Program-made: the position numbers and the translations under genes
Shown: positions 35,734 through 44,731 of the stretch, piece by piece
Layout of the letters: the number at the start of each line of letters is the position of its first letter
Numbering within the stretch: position 1 is the stretch's first letter
The notes under the pieces: generated by a model
Databases searched by the model: none
What the model was told of the DNA's origin: nothing
Seen by the model: only the letters and a program-made list of their open reading frames with translations
Assembly: GCA_009735695.1 (NCBI GenBank)
Contig: SRSL01000002.1
Location: 177,229-241,228, forward strand
Reading direction: 5' to 3'
From: Christiangramia bathymodioli
GTDB lineage: Bacteria; Bacteroidota; Bacteroidia; Flavobacteriales; Flavobacteriaceae
DNA length: 64,000 nucleotides

Positions 35734-35925
35734 CGTCAACCTGAACTTGTTTCAGGTTCTCATTGTATGTACTTTAGTTCTTGAGATTCTGAAATAAATT
35801 CAGAATGACGCTTTACTTGAAATCCATATTACGTCAACCTTTCCCGATACTTAGGAAATTTCAGGTTTTACCCAGAAATAACAAAAAACCTTGAGATTCT
35901 GAAAAATTTCAGTGCCTCAAGGTTT
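35734..35925. repeat. Cluster of flavobacterial intergenic palindromic repeats
   Basis: Two 30-bp elements face each other: CGTCAACCTGAACTTGTTTC... (35734-35762) and its diverged reverse complement TTGAGATTCTGAAATAAATT... (35781-35810), each itself palindromic around TGAA/TTCA. Degenerate third and fourth copies lie at 35831-35867 and 35886-35925. The general form CGTCA..CTGAA-TTTCAG..TCTCA is a dispersed intergenic repeat familiar from Flavobacteriia. The last copy doubles as a terminator. Confidence 0.75.
35876..35925 (-). terminator. Terminator of the broken sulfatase gene
   Basis: AAACCTTGAG (35886-35895) and CTCAAGGTTT (35916-35925) form a 10-bp stem; on the minus strand it is followed by TTTTGTTATTT. 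It lies 25 bp after the sulfatase stop and is built from the dispersed palindromic repeat. Confidence 0.75.
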
Positions 35926-35950
35926 CATTATATAAACAAAGTGCTGTTTT

Positions 35951-37483
35951 TTAATTAGATCCTGCCGTTTGGATCATAGAATTGAAATCGCCCAGCTGTG
36001 CCGAAAAACTTTCCTGGCTTGGTGGAAATTCTTCAAAACTCTCCAGGAATGCGGCAAGGTGTCCTCCTACCTGTCCCAGAACCCAGCTTCGGTTTTCTGC
36101 CCCTTCATCATAACCTCGAGATTCGATGAATCTTTCAAAGGGATCCAGTTTAAGGTTGATAACATATGGAGTCGATAATTCCGGCTGTGGAGACCTGAAC
36201 CATTTTTCCTGGTCTCTAAAAAGTACTTTCCAGTCGCCATAGCGCATACCATGTAAAGTAGTTTCAGTAAAATAAAAGAACTCCTTGCGTTCGGATTTGC
36301 CGTTGTTCAACAAAATCTCACTCTGATCGTATCCGTCAAGATGTACCTTATAATTTTTACCACCGATATTTTCACCGGTAAGCAATTCTTCCCTGATATT
36401 CACATCGCCAACCCAGTTCATAAGAGTTGGCACCCAGTCTTCCATGGTCATAAATTCACCGGTAACGGTTCCGGCAGGGATATGCCCGTCCCATTTCACC
36501 AGCATAGGCACGCGAAAACCACCTTCCCAGCCTCCAACACCTTTCTGACCTTTAAAGGGCTGGTTACCACCATCTGGCCAGCTGTTGGAAGCCGCGCCAT
36601 TATCTGTAGAGAACATCACGATAGTATTTTCATCTGCACCCAATTCTTCTAACAGGTCCAGCAATTCTCATACGTCATCATCCAGTTCCATCATCCCGTC
36701 GGCATAAATACCATAACCGCTTTTGTCCTGGTATTCTTCATTCAAATTAGTACGATAATGCATGCGGGTAGTATTGTGCCAGACAAAGAAAGGCTTGTCA
36801 TCTTCAACCGCTTCCCTGATAAATCGTTTGGATTGTTCCAGAACGTCCTGGTCCAGATTGCGTTGAACTTCGGTTCCCCATGGGCCTAAATCCTTGATTT
36901 CCTGTTTCCCATTACCCAGGGCCTTGGCATGAATTATTCCACGTTCCTTGAGGTTTAATCTTTCCTGCACTTCTTCATCTTTTGGAAAGTCATATTGTTC
37001 TGGATATTCCCCGGCATTCAAATGGTATAGGATTCCGTAGAATTCATCAAAGCCATGGGCTGTTGGTAAATGTTCATCACGGTCTCCCAAATGGTTCTTC
37101 CCAAACTGGCCTGTAGCATAACCATAAGGTTTCAACATTTCGGCAAGGGTAGGATCGCTTGCCTGTAATCCCTGGGGTGCTCCCGGTAGTCCAACGGTGC
37201 TTAGACCGGTACGCATAGGATACTGGCCGGTGATAAATGCGGCGCGGCCCGCGGTACAGGATGCATGGGCATAATGATCCATAAAGATCATTCCTTCTTT
37301 ACCTATTCGATCGATATTGGGTGTTTCACCGCCCATCATTCCACGGTGGTAGGCACTGATGTTCCACATCCCCACATCATCACCCCAAATGATCAAAATG
37401 TTCGGTTTTTCCTGGGCGCACATTACTACGGGCAGGAAAAAAAGGACTAAGTATAGCCAAAGGCTTTTAGTTTTCTTTTTCAT
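35951..37483 (-). pseudogene. Secreted formylglycine sulfatase with an in-frame TGA
   Basis: Read through, 510 residues make a complete type I sulfatase: signal peptide (1-23), metal-binding IIWGDDVG (Asp35, Asp36), SCTAGRAAF (Cys76, the C-x-A-x-R site converted to formylglycine), and FSTDNGAASNSWPDGG downstream. The frame is interrupted by TGA at 36668-36670 inside DDDV-stop-ELLDLLEELG. The intact paralogue at 46.7 kb has Gly there ([13 protein letters not shown]), so GGA to TGA is the only lesion needed. The first 271 residues include the active-site Cys but lack the second half, including the STDNG metal site, so the product should be inactive. A recent mutation or a sequencing error are both possible. 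Confidence 0.85.
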
Positions 37484-37676
37484 AATTAAGACAGTTTAAA
37501 ATAGTTAATACAAATACATATTCTGATCCCAGGCTTTTGGGGATAGCCAGGTTTGGTTAGAGATCGAATAATTTATTTATGGGTTAGGGATACTAAAAAT
37601 AAGAAAAAAATGTAATAGTCTTGTTAACAGATGATTATATGTTTCGAAAGAAGCCAATAATCCTATATGGATAAAA

Positions 37677-37698
37677 AAACCGGGCGAAAACCCGGTTT
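37677..37698 (-). terminator. Rho-independent terminator of the minus-strand DUF3604 gene
   Basis: AAACCGGG (37677-37684) and CCCGGTTT (37691-37698) form an 8-bp stem over a 6-base loop; on the minus strand it is followed by TTTTTTTATCC. It begins 9 bp after the stop codon. Confidence 0.88.
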
Positions 37699-37706
37699 AT
37701 ATCGTT

Positions 37707-39551
37707 TTATTCTGATGGACTATACCAGATGGGCGAACCCCAGGCTCTTTCCACGATCTGTTTAGGAATACGGTCTGGAAATTTTACGTCGTGATTGATC
37801 TCATCAAAAAGGTTCCAGCGCCCGGTAGGTAATTGCAGCACCCGCACATAATAATAGGCATATTGGGATGGATCGAATTCTGGATCGGTCCAGACTCCCT
37901 TAAGTTCCGGGTCACCCTTTTCGGTATTGAACTCACCGGTTTCCAGGTTTACCGGAGCATCTATAGGCTCCACGCTACCATCAGATTTCAGGCGGTCACC
38001 AGAAGCCACCACATTGTAAATCTTATCTTTTAATTCCCCATTTTCAACCCAGCCTTTTATGATCTGGATGCGGTCAAGGTTAGGACCAATGGGATCTTTC
38101 ATGGCCCATACCAGGATCTGTGGCGCCTGATCTCCCTGGTAATTCTGTCCCATGGGAACTCCTTTCTCATAAGCATCAGTAATAATATCCTCATAAGATT
38201 GTTTGGAAGTATCGAATCCCTGCCCGGCAAATGCGCGCACTTTTATACGCGGACCGCTGGTGGCAAATGTTTCCTTATTATACATTCCATCCCAGATGGC
38301 TTCGCGGGTATTGGAAGTAGCCCAGACGCCGGTAATGGCTCCCGGGTTCATATCTGCCACGGTCATTTCTCCATCCATATCATTATTGGCACGGTCCTCG
38401 GGAGTTCGATCTGCCAGACCATGACCCCCGACTTTCCAGTTATCCTCTTCTACGTTGGAAGGAGCACCATTGTGGCTATCGGTTCCACCGGCAAAGCCGT
38501 ATTTAAATGGATTTGTTCCCAGCTCCATCTGGTATTTGAGTCCGCGGGTAAGACCATACCTCACGAAATTTCGTTTTTCGAATTTACGATCGTTATACTT
38601 GGCAATGGAAGGCGCGTTCTCAAAATCGGCAAACTCATCTTTCTGCCAGAACTGGGAAACCACTTCAGAGTTTCCTTTTATCTGCATCATTTCGATAAGC
38701 GGTTCCATGCTATTCCTGGTTTCCACATACTCTTTGGTAATTGGTCCGCCGCTAAGGGTTTGTTCAGGAAAATCAAGGCCTTTACTTTCATTGGAATTAT
38801 GCGGAATGGCAAATACTCTCATTCCCTTGTCCCGCTGTTCCTTCATCCAGGCCCAAAGATCTTCAGGATCCTTGCTTTCGTTAGAAGAAAATGGAATATC
38901 TGGCACTAAAGTATCCCGGAAAAATACGTTCCGGTGAGAGTTTCCTTCATTGGGAGCCGAGGACCATTCGTAGGCATGGATGGTGGTGAACTTTCCGGGT
39001 TCATAATGCTTCTGGGTAGCTTCAAAGTTTTTCCTCCAGGTTGATTTCACTGCATCCCAGCCTTCCCAGAATTCCGCATGCGGGTTGTCGCCGCCGGCCA
39101 GCACATCCAGCACGTATTTCTTATATAAACCCAGGGCTTCCTGGTAATTGGTCGCATTCCTGAACTGGGTTGGTACTTCCGAATCATAATTTTCAGACTC
39201 CTCGTTCATCAAGGTATAGGCTTCCCCCATGAATTCGGCGTGATCGGTCACGGCGCACCAGTCCAAAGGTCTCTTGATCTGGTGTATTTGCCCGTTTACC
39301 ATCACTTTTTCTCCTTTGGCAAAGCGATAGGCATCATCAGGTCCAATCCTGGTTCCGGCTATAAAGGCGTCCATGGACACCCCGGTGTGTAAATGTTCTT
39401 CACCAAAATAAGCATCTTTCAAAGGGTTTTCCTTGATGGCAGGTTCATCGGTTTCGGTAGAAGTTTGGGCGGTATCTTCAGAATCCTTATCAGACTTACA
39501 GGAAATGAAAACTAATATGGCAAATACGAAAAAATAAGGTCGCAGCTTCAT
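37707..39551 (-). CDS. DUF3604 lipoprotein, PHP-like metal-dependent hydrolase
   Basis: 614 residues. Lipobox LVFISCKSD (Cys about 18) and an acidic linker precede the DUF3604 domain filling the rest. Motifs that look like PHP-superfamily metal ligands: YFGEEHLHTGVSMDA (HxH near 55), CAVTDHAEFMG (near 102), FAIPHNSNESKG and GGTDSHNG further on. No activity is established for DUF3604; the PHP resemblance suggests phosphoester or related hydrolysis in the envelope. A paralogue lies divergently 140 bp away, and a sulfatase pseudogene is downstream. Such genes often sit beside sulfatases. Confidence 0.85.
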   Translation of the reverse strand: MKLRPYFFVFAILVFISCKSDKDSEDTAQTSTETDEPAIKENPLKDAYFGEEHLHTGVSMDAFIAGTRIGPDDAYRFAKGEKVMVNGQIHQIKRPLDWCAVTDHAEFMGEAYTLMNEESENYDSEVPTQFRNATNYQEALGLYKKYVLDVLAGGDNPHAEFWEGWDAVKSTWRKNFEATQKHYEPGKFTTIHAYEWSSAPNEGNSHRNVFFRDTLVPDIPFSSNESKDPEDLWAWMKEQRDKGMRVFAIPHNSNESKGLDFPEQTLSGGPITKEYVETRNSMEPLIEMMQIKGNSEVVSQFWQKDEFADFENAPSIAKYNDRKFEKRNFVRYGLTRGLKYQMELGTNPFKYGFAGGTDSHNGAPSNVEEDNWKVGGHGLADRTPEDRANNDMDGEMTVADMNPGAITGVWATSNTREAIWDGMYNKETFATSGPRIKVRAFAGQGFDTSKQSYEDIITDAYEKGVPMGQNYQGDQAPQILVWAMKDPIGPNLDRIQIIKGWVENGELKDKIYNVVASGDRLKSDGSVEPIDAPVNLETGEFNTEKGDPELKGVWTDPEFDPSQYAYYYVRVLQLPTGRWNLFDEINHDVKFPDRIPKQIVERAWGSPIWYSPSE

Positions 39552-39691
39552 ATTAAAAGGTATTAGTGAGTTAACAGTACATCTAATATACTGAAAAACA
39601 GTTTTTTAAATTCATTTTTTTGGTATCTTAATGGTCGCTTTTCAAAAAAATATTTGGAAAGAGCTCTGTATAATTAAAAAAACTACCAACT

Positions 39692-41578
39692 ATGAAAAGT
39701 TCAATAAAACTTGGGATTTTTCTTTTCAGCCTTATACTTTTTAGTTGCGGGGATGAAAAAAAAGAAAACGAGGAAAAAGCTGTTGCTGAAAATCAAACGG
39801 AAGAAATTAAGCGCAACCCACTCAAGGACGCCTATTTTGGGGATACCCACGTGCATACTGGCTGGTCGTTCGATGCCGGTCTCGATGGTGCCACGCTCAC
39901 CCCAACCGATGCCTACAGGTACGCGATAGGTGAAGAGGTGACTTCCAATTCCGGTATTAAAACCAAACTATCCAGGCCTTATGACTGGTTTATGATCACC
40001 GATCATTCTGATGGAATGGGAACCATTAACGAAGTCATCGACGGAAACCCGGAAATGATGGAAAGTGAAGTGCTTCAAAGATGGAACGAGGCTTTTGCTT
40101 CCGGAAGTGAGGAAGCGGCAGGAGACGCCAAAAGTGAGGTGATCAATCTTCAATCCAATGGTCAGCTACCAGACCAGATCATGGATCCAAAATGGATGGA
40201 AACCGCCTGGAACAAGACCATCGACGCGGCAGAACAGTTCTATCGTCCTGGTGAATTTACCACCTTTACCGCCTATGAATGGACGGTAAACGCCGGGGGC
40301 GGAGATAATCTTCACCGAAATATCATCTATAAAGAAGGTGGAGACCAGGCTCGAGATATCCTGCCTTTTACCACTTTTGAATCTGAAGATGCCAAAAAGC
40401 TCTGGGAATGGATGGCCAACTATGAGGCAAAAACCGGGGATAAACTACTGGCAATTCCTCATAATGGAAATATGTCTAACGGTCGAATGTATGAAGAACA
40501 GCAGTTTGACGGCTCACCAATGACCAGGGAATGGGCTGAAATGAGGCAGAAATATGAACGTCTTATGGAATTGTTTCAATATAAAGGTCAGAGCGAAGCA
40601 CATCCTTTCCTTTCTCCTGAAGATGAATTCGCTGAATATGAACTTTGGGACCGTGGTAACCTGGTTCTTAAACCAAAGGAATCAAAGGAAACCTGGAAAT
40701 ACGAATACTGGCGCGAAGGTTTAAAATCGGGGATGCGAATCGAACAGGAACTGGGCGTGAACCCTTTCATGTATGGTTCGAATAGTGCGACTGACACGCA
40801 TACGGGGATTTCATCGGTAGCAGAAGATGAATTCTATGGAAAATTCAAGACTGTGGAGCCCAGCAATAAAGAGCGCTGGAATTTTCCACTTATTACAGGA
40901 AATAATGATTCTTATAAGGGCTGGGAAATGGCAGCATCGGGCATCATGGGCGTCTGGGCCGAGTCCAATACCCGTGAAGATATCTGGGAAGCCATGTATC
41001 GCAGAGAGACATTTTCTACTACGGGTCCACGAATGAAGATCAGGTTTTTCGGAGGTTTTGACTATACCGATGCAGATACAGAAGATCTGGCTCAAAACGG
41101 ATATGATAAAGGGGTAGCGATGGGTTCTATGATGAAAAAAGCTGCGGAAGGAAAAGCTCCTACCTTCCTTATCGAGGCGACTAAAGATCCTGAAGGTGCC
41201 AATCTGGACCGGGTACAGGTGATCAAAGGATGGGTAGATGCCAATGAAAAAACCCAGGAAAAGATCTACCAGGTAGCCTGGTCTGGTGATCGCAAACTTG
41301 ATAATAAAGGTAAGCTTCCGGCTGTTGGAAATACAGTGAATATGGAGACTGCAGAGTACACGAATGAAATAGGTGATACCGGGTTCATAACGTTCTGGAC
41401 CGATCCCGATTTTGATCCGGCGCTTCCGGCATTTTATTATGTACGAGTGCTTGAAATTCCGACTCCAAGATGGACCTTATATGATAAGATAAGACATAAC
41501 CTGGACCTGCCAGATGAAGTACCACTGGTACACCAGGAACGCGGGGTGAGTTCCCCAATCTGGTATAAACCGGATTAA
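39692..41578 (+). CDS. DUF3604 lipoprotein, PHP-like metal-dependent hydrolase (paralogue)
   Basis: 628 residues with lipobox LILFSCGDE (Cys about 16) and a Glu/Lys-rich linker, then DUF3604. The motifs parallel the divergent gene: YFGDTHVHTGWSFDA, FMITDHSDGMG, LAIPHNGNMSNG and SATDTHTG. The region VWAESNTREDIWEAMYRRET and the C-terminal ASVRV-like AFYYVRVLEIPTPRW are also shared. The shared 140-bp divergent promoter region would allow co-regulation. It begins a plus-strand series that continues with an amidohydrolase after 36 bp. Confidence 0.85.
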   Translation: MKSSIKLGIFLFSLILFSCGDEKKENEEKAVAENQTEEIKRNPLKDAYFGDTHVHTGWSFDAGLDGATLTPTDAYRYAIGEEVTSNSGIKTKLSRPYDWFMITDHSDGMGTINEVIDGNPEMMESEVLQRWNEAFASGSEEAAGDAKSEVINLQSNGQLPDQIMDPKWMETAWNKTIDAAEQFYRPGEFTTFTAYEWTVNAGGGDNLHRNIIYKEGGDQARDILPFTTFESEDAKKLWEWMANYEAKTGDKLLAIPHNGNMSNGRMYEEQQFDGSPMTREWAEMRQKYERLMELFQYKGQSEAHPFLSPEDEFAEYELWDRGNLVLKPKESKETWKYEYWREGLKSGMRIEQELGVNPFMYGSNSATDTHTGISSVAEDEFYGKFKTVEPSNKERWNFPLITGNNDSYKGWEMAASGIMGVWAESNTREDIWEAMYRRETFSTTGPRMKIRFFGGFDYTDADTEDLAQNGYDKGVAMGSMMKKAAEGKAPTFLIEATKDPEGANLDRVQVIKGWVDANEKTQEKIYQVAWSGDRKLDNKGKLPAVGNTVNMETAEYTNEIGDTGFITFWTDPDFDPALPAFYYVRVLEIPTPRWTLYDKIRHNLDLPDEVPLVHQERGVSSPIWYKPD

Positions 41579-41614
41579 GGTTTAAGTAGCTTTAAATTAT
41601 GGAAAGCTCCGGTC

Positions 41615-43306
41615 ATGAAGTTTAAATTTCACGTCAATATTCGTATCCTGGTTCTGATATTTTTCTTTCAAGGATCTGTTCACAGCCAGGATCAAAAACT
41701 CTTTTTCAATGGTGATATTATCACCATGCAAGGTGATGAACCTGAATATGCAGAAGCCCTGGTTCAGGAAAATGGAAAAATTGTTTTTGTGGGTACTCAG
41801 GCAGAAGCCGAAGAACAATTCGGTCAGGCAACCAGGGTCGATCTCCAGGGCAGGACCTTACTTCCCGGTTTTATCGATGGGCACGCACATTTTGATAGTT
41901 TTGCTACCCAGGCCATTGGTGCCCAGATCTTACCGCCGCCAGATGCGGGGGCAGAGGATATTCCCAGCCTTATCAATATTTTAAAAGATTGGAACACCCC
42001 CGAAAACAGGGCTTTGACCAGGTGGATCTTCGGGTTAGGCTTTGACGATTCGGTTATAAAAGAAAACCGGTTTCCCACCAAACATGACCTGGACCAGGTT
42101 TCTACCGAATTTCCCATCATGATCATACATATTTCAGGACATTTCGCCGTAGTAAATTCAAAAGGACTTGAATTATTGGGAATAGATGCCAGCACCGAGG
42201 ATCCGGAAGGGGGGATAATTCGTCGGGAAGAAAATAACGAACCTAATGGCGTTCTGGAAGAACTGGCCGGGATTCCTTATTACGCCAAAGCACTAACCCC
42301 CGCCAGTCCCGAAGCCGCTGAGCGCTTTTTTGAAGCCGGGCAGGATATGGCATTATCATACGGGTATACCACTGCGCAGGAAGGCCGAACCATGCAGAAT
42401 CACGAAGGCCTGGTTAAAAATGCGGTAGCAGGTAAATTGAAACTGGATGTGGTTAGTTATATAGACTATCAATATGTAGATAAATACATGGATTCCAAAT
42501 GGAACTCCAAAGCTTATAACAATCATTACCGAATTGGAGGGATGAAAATAACCCTCGATGGTTCCCCACAGGGAAGAACTGCCTGGCGTACCCAACCGTA
42601 TTTGATTCCGCCGGAGGGAGCCGAACCTGGATATAAAGGATATCCGGCTATTCCCAAAGACAGTATGGTGACAGCCTTATATAAAAAAGCTTTTCAGAAT
42701 AACTGGCAGGTATTGACCCATGCCAATGGTGACGCGGCGATGGACCAGATGATCAGAACCATAAAGCCTGCTGTTGAAGAATATGGAAATAACGACCGCA
42801 GGAGCGTCCTTATTCATGGGCAGTACGTTCGGGAAGATCAGCTAGATTCCTTTAAGGACCTGGACGTGATCGCCTCACTTTTTCCCCTGCACACTTTTTA
42901 CTGGGGCGACTGGCACAAACAAATCATAGGCGATAGTCTCGGGAATTTTATCAGTCCAACCAGAACTGCATTAAATAAAGGAATAAGGATCACCATTCAT
43001 ACAGATGCTCCCGTTGCCTTGCCAAATCTAATGCGGATGCTTGGAATTTCGGTGGATCGAAAATCACGTTCAGGGCAGGTGATAGGAGCCGATCAAAAAC
43101 TTACTCCATACGAAGCCCTGAAAGGAATCACAGACTGGTCTGCTTACCAACATTTTGAAGAAGACCGAAAAGGAACCTTAACAGCAGGTAAATTTGCCGA
43201 CCTGGTTATCCTCGACAAAAACCCTTTAAAAGTTCCTGAGGCAGAAATTAAGAATATCGTGGTTCTGGAAACTTATAAGGAAGGTGAACTGGTCTTTAAA
43301 AAATAA
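41615..43306 (+). CDS. Secreted amidohydrolase, YtcJ/amidohydrolase 3 family
   Basis: 563 residues: signal peptide (1-24, ending SVHSQ), small N-terminal beta domain (KLFFNGDIITMQGDEPEYAE), then a TIM barrel with metal ligands in GFIDGHAHFDS (HxH near 90), VLTHANGDAAMD, IHGQYVREDQ and ITIHTDAPVALPN, and the closing AGKFADLVILDKNPL. YtcJ-like enzymes hydrolyse amide or related bonds of poorly known substrates. Export to the periplasm is less usual for the family and fits neighbouring secreted hydrolases. It lies 36 bp after DUF3604. Confidence 0.88.
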   Translation: MKFKFHVNIRILVLIFFFQGSVHSQDQKLFFNGDIITMQGDEPEYAEALVQENGKIVFVGTQAEAEEQFGQATRVDLQGRTLLPGFIDGHAHFDSFATQAIGAQILPPPDAGAEDIPSLINILKDWNTPENRALTRWIFGLGFDDSVIKENRFPTKHDLDQVSTEFPIMIIHISGHFAVVNSKGLELLGIDASTEDPEGGIIRREENNEPNGVLEELAGIPYYAKALTPASPEAAERFFEAGQDMALSYGYTTAQEGRTMQNHEGLVKNAVAGKLKLDVVSYIDYQYVDKYMDSKWNSKAYNNHYRIGGMKITLDGSPQGRTAWRTQPYLIPPEGAEPGYKGYPAIPKDSMVTALYKKAFQNNWQVLTHANGDAAMDQMIRTIKPAVEEYGNNDRRSVLIHGQYVREDQLDSFKDLDVIASLFPLHTFYWGDWHKQIIGDSLGNFISPTRTALNKGIRITIHTDAPVALPNLMRMLGISVDRKSRSGQVIGADQKLTPYEALKGITDWSAYQHFEEDRKGTLTAGKFADLVILDKNPLKVPEAEIKNIVVLETYKEGELVFKK

Positions 43307-43436
43307 ATAAGCCATAAATTTCACGGACTTTCAAAAGCAAGAGTTTTTCAGCAAAAACAGCCGTCTTAAACTTCTTATTCTTCCAGGAGATTTTAAGGCC
43401 TAGGACGAGTTCCTTAGCAGATTCGGTACGTAACCT

Positions 43437-43838
43437 ATGTTACATTTCAGGTCAATTAAAAAGCCTAGGTTTGCCGGAATGAATTTTCAAGCCCCCATAT
43501 CGATTTTACTTAGCCTGATGTTACTGGCTAAAATTTTCCTGGTAGAGGCCAGCTTTATGCAGCTTCTAAGCGGAGGGGAGATCAGGATAGAGAAAGCTTA
43601 CTGCAAAAAGAAAAATTCGATTTCAGAAAATAATAAAGCAGTGAACTTTGCTGCCGAAACCGGTGCAGATAGTCAGCAATACGAATTTTTAAGCTCCTGT
43701 ACACCACAACTCAATTTTTCAATTGCTGCATGGCAGGTAATTCTTAAGAAGCCGGTTTCTTCTATAGACGAATTTTATACCTACAGGCTGGATAATTTGT
43801 ACCTCGACCAGCATTCTCCACCTCCAAAATCTTACTGA
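43437..43838 (+). CDS. Small membrane/secreted protein of unknown function
   Basis: 133 residues. One hydrophobic helix (about 18-40, PISILLSLMLLAKIFLVEAS) precedes MQLLSGGEIRIEKAYCKKKN, a combination seen in small Bacteroidota proteins near metal or redox genes; two cysteines (in YCKKKN and SSCTPQ) could form a disulfide or bind metal. Alternative starts at Met15 or the first ATG cannot be separated. It lies 130 bp after the amidohydrolase and 63 bp before the DoxX-like gene. Confidence 0.5.
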   Translation: MLHFRSIKKPRFAGMNFQAPISILLSLMLLAKIFLVEASFMQLLSGGEIRIEKAYCKKKNSISENNKAVNFAAETGADSQQYEFLSSCTPQLNFSIAAWQVILKKPVSSIDEFYTYRLDNLYLDQHSPPPKSY

Positions 43839-43901
43839 TCATTTTAAACTAATACCGGTTCACTATGGACCAGGTCTATTAATAATTTAAAATTATCAGT
43901 A

Positions 43902-44306
43902 ATGACGAATCATATTCAGATCAATCGTCGTTCCGTTCAGCTATTGCGTGTATTGATAAGCGGTATTTTCCTGGTCGCAGGAAGCAACCATCTTTTAAAT
44001 ACCACGCAAACAGTAAGAAGACTGGAACAGGCCAGTTTCAAAGGTATCGCCTATTTTTTTGGTGAACCTGAAACACTGGTATTGCTTTCCGGAGTCTTCA
44101 TGCTCACTGTCGGTTTCCTATTCCTTATTGGATACAAGACCCGCTGGGCGGCGATCATCCTGGGACTTATTCTTGTTCCCATAACGCTAACGGTCCAGGT
44201 AGGACAGATCAATACCCTCGGACCACTGTTTAAAAATATAGCAATCCTCGGTGGTTTGTTATTCTTTATCATCAACGACACCGAAAAATCATTTAAAATC
44301 AAATAA
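43902..44306 (+). CDS. DoxX-like membrane protein
   Basis: 134 residues with four membrane helices (about 15-32, 56-76, 84-103, 111-126), the DoxX/DoxD fold. DoxX was first described as a subunit of the archaeal thiosulfate:quinone oxidoreductase, but most bacterial relatives are uncharacterised membrane proteins linked to redox stress. Here it sits directly before a DsrE-like and a SoxB-like gene, which makes a sulfur role more plausible than usual. The next ATG follows the stop almost immediately. Confidence 0.8.
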   Translation: MTNHIQINRRSVQLLRVLISGIFLVAGSNHLLNTTQTVRRLEQASFKGIAYFFGEPETLVLLSGVFMLTVGFLFLIGYKTRWAAIILGLILVPITLTVQVGQINTLGPLFKNIAILGGLLFFIINDTEKSFKIK

Positions 44307-44307
44307 T

Positions 44308-44730
44308 ATGAAAACGATACTCAACATAAGTTCAATCCTAATACTTGCAATTTTCAGTGCGCAGCCTGCGCAGGCACAGCAACAACATACCGAAAAGCAT
44401 AATTATGTGGTACTCACCAAAAAGGTACCGCAACTGGAGCCTATTTTAATAACTGCTGAAAATCTTAAAACCGAAGACGGGCAACATTTTGGTGATTTCC
44501 AGGTAATCATCTGCGGAAAGAATATAGCTGATATCACCGATTCCGAAAAAATGGAAAAATTCATTACAAGGGCTGAAGAACTCGGCGTACAGCTCATTGC
44601 CTGCGGGTTTTCCCTCAAAAAGTTTGGTGTGGACACTAAAAAAGTCCCCAAACAGCTTAAAACAGTAGAAAACGGGATTCTGTACAACTTCCAGCTACAA
44701 AAAAAGGGATATAAAAGTATAAGTCTCTAA
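44308..44730 (+). CDS. Secreted DsrE-like protein
   Basis: About 140 residues from the ATG at 44308, immediately upstream of a signal peptide (MKTILNISSILILAIFSAQPAQA); a longer frame from 44251 overlaps DoxX and is rejected. The mature domain is DsrE/DsrF-like alpha/beta (YVVLTKKVPQLEPILITAEN, FQVIICGKNIADI, LGVQLIACGFSLKKFGVD), with Cys in IACGFSL at the position used for sulfur transfer in DsrE-type proteins. Secreted DsrE proteins are uncommon. It is sandwiched between DoxX-like and SoxB-like genes with gaps of 1 bp each. Confidence 0.72.
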   Translation: MKTILNISSILILAIFSAQPAQAQQQHTEKHNYVVLTKKVPQLEPILITAENLKTEDGQHFGDFQVIICGKNIADITDSEKMEKFITRAEELGVQLIACGFSLKKFGVDTKKVPKQLKTVENGILYNFQLQKKGYKSISL

Positions 44731-44731
44731 T

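Noticed and set aside
36668-36670. TGA as selenocysteine or programmed read-through in the sulfatase
   Set aside because: The intact paralogue has Gly here, not Cys, the site is not catalytic, and no SECIS-like hairpin was recognised.
36671-37483. Separate short sulfatase gene
   Set aside because: It joins the downstream half in the same frame with only one stop between, so both are one broken gene.
38199-38937. Long plus-strand frames opposite DUF3604
   Set aside because: Mirror frames of a conserved gene; their composition (His, Ile, Phe and Ser rich) is typical of antisense translation.
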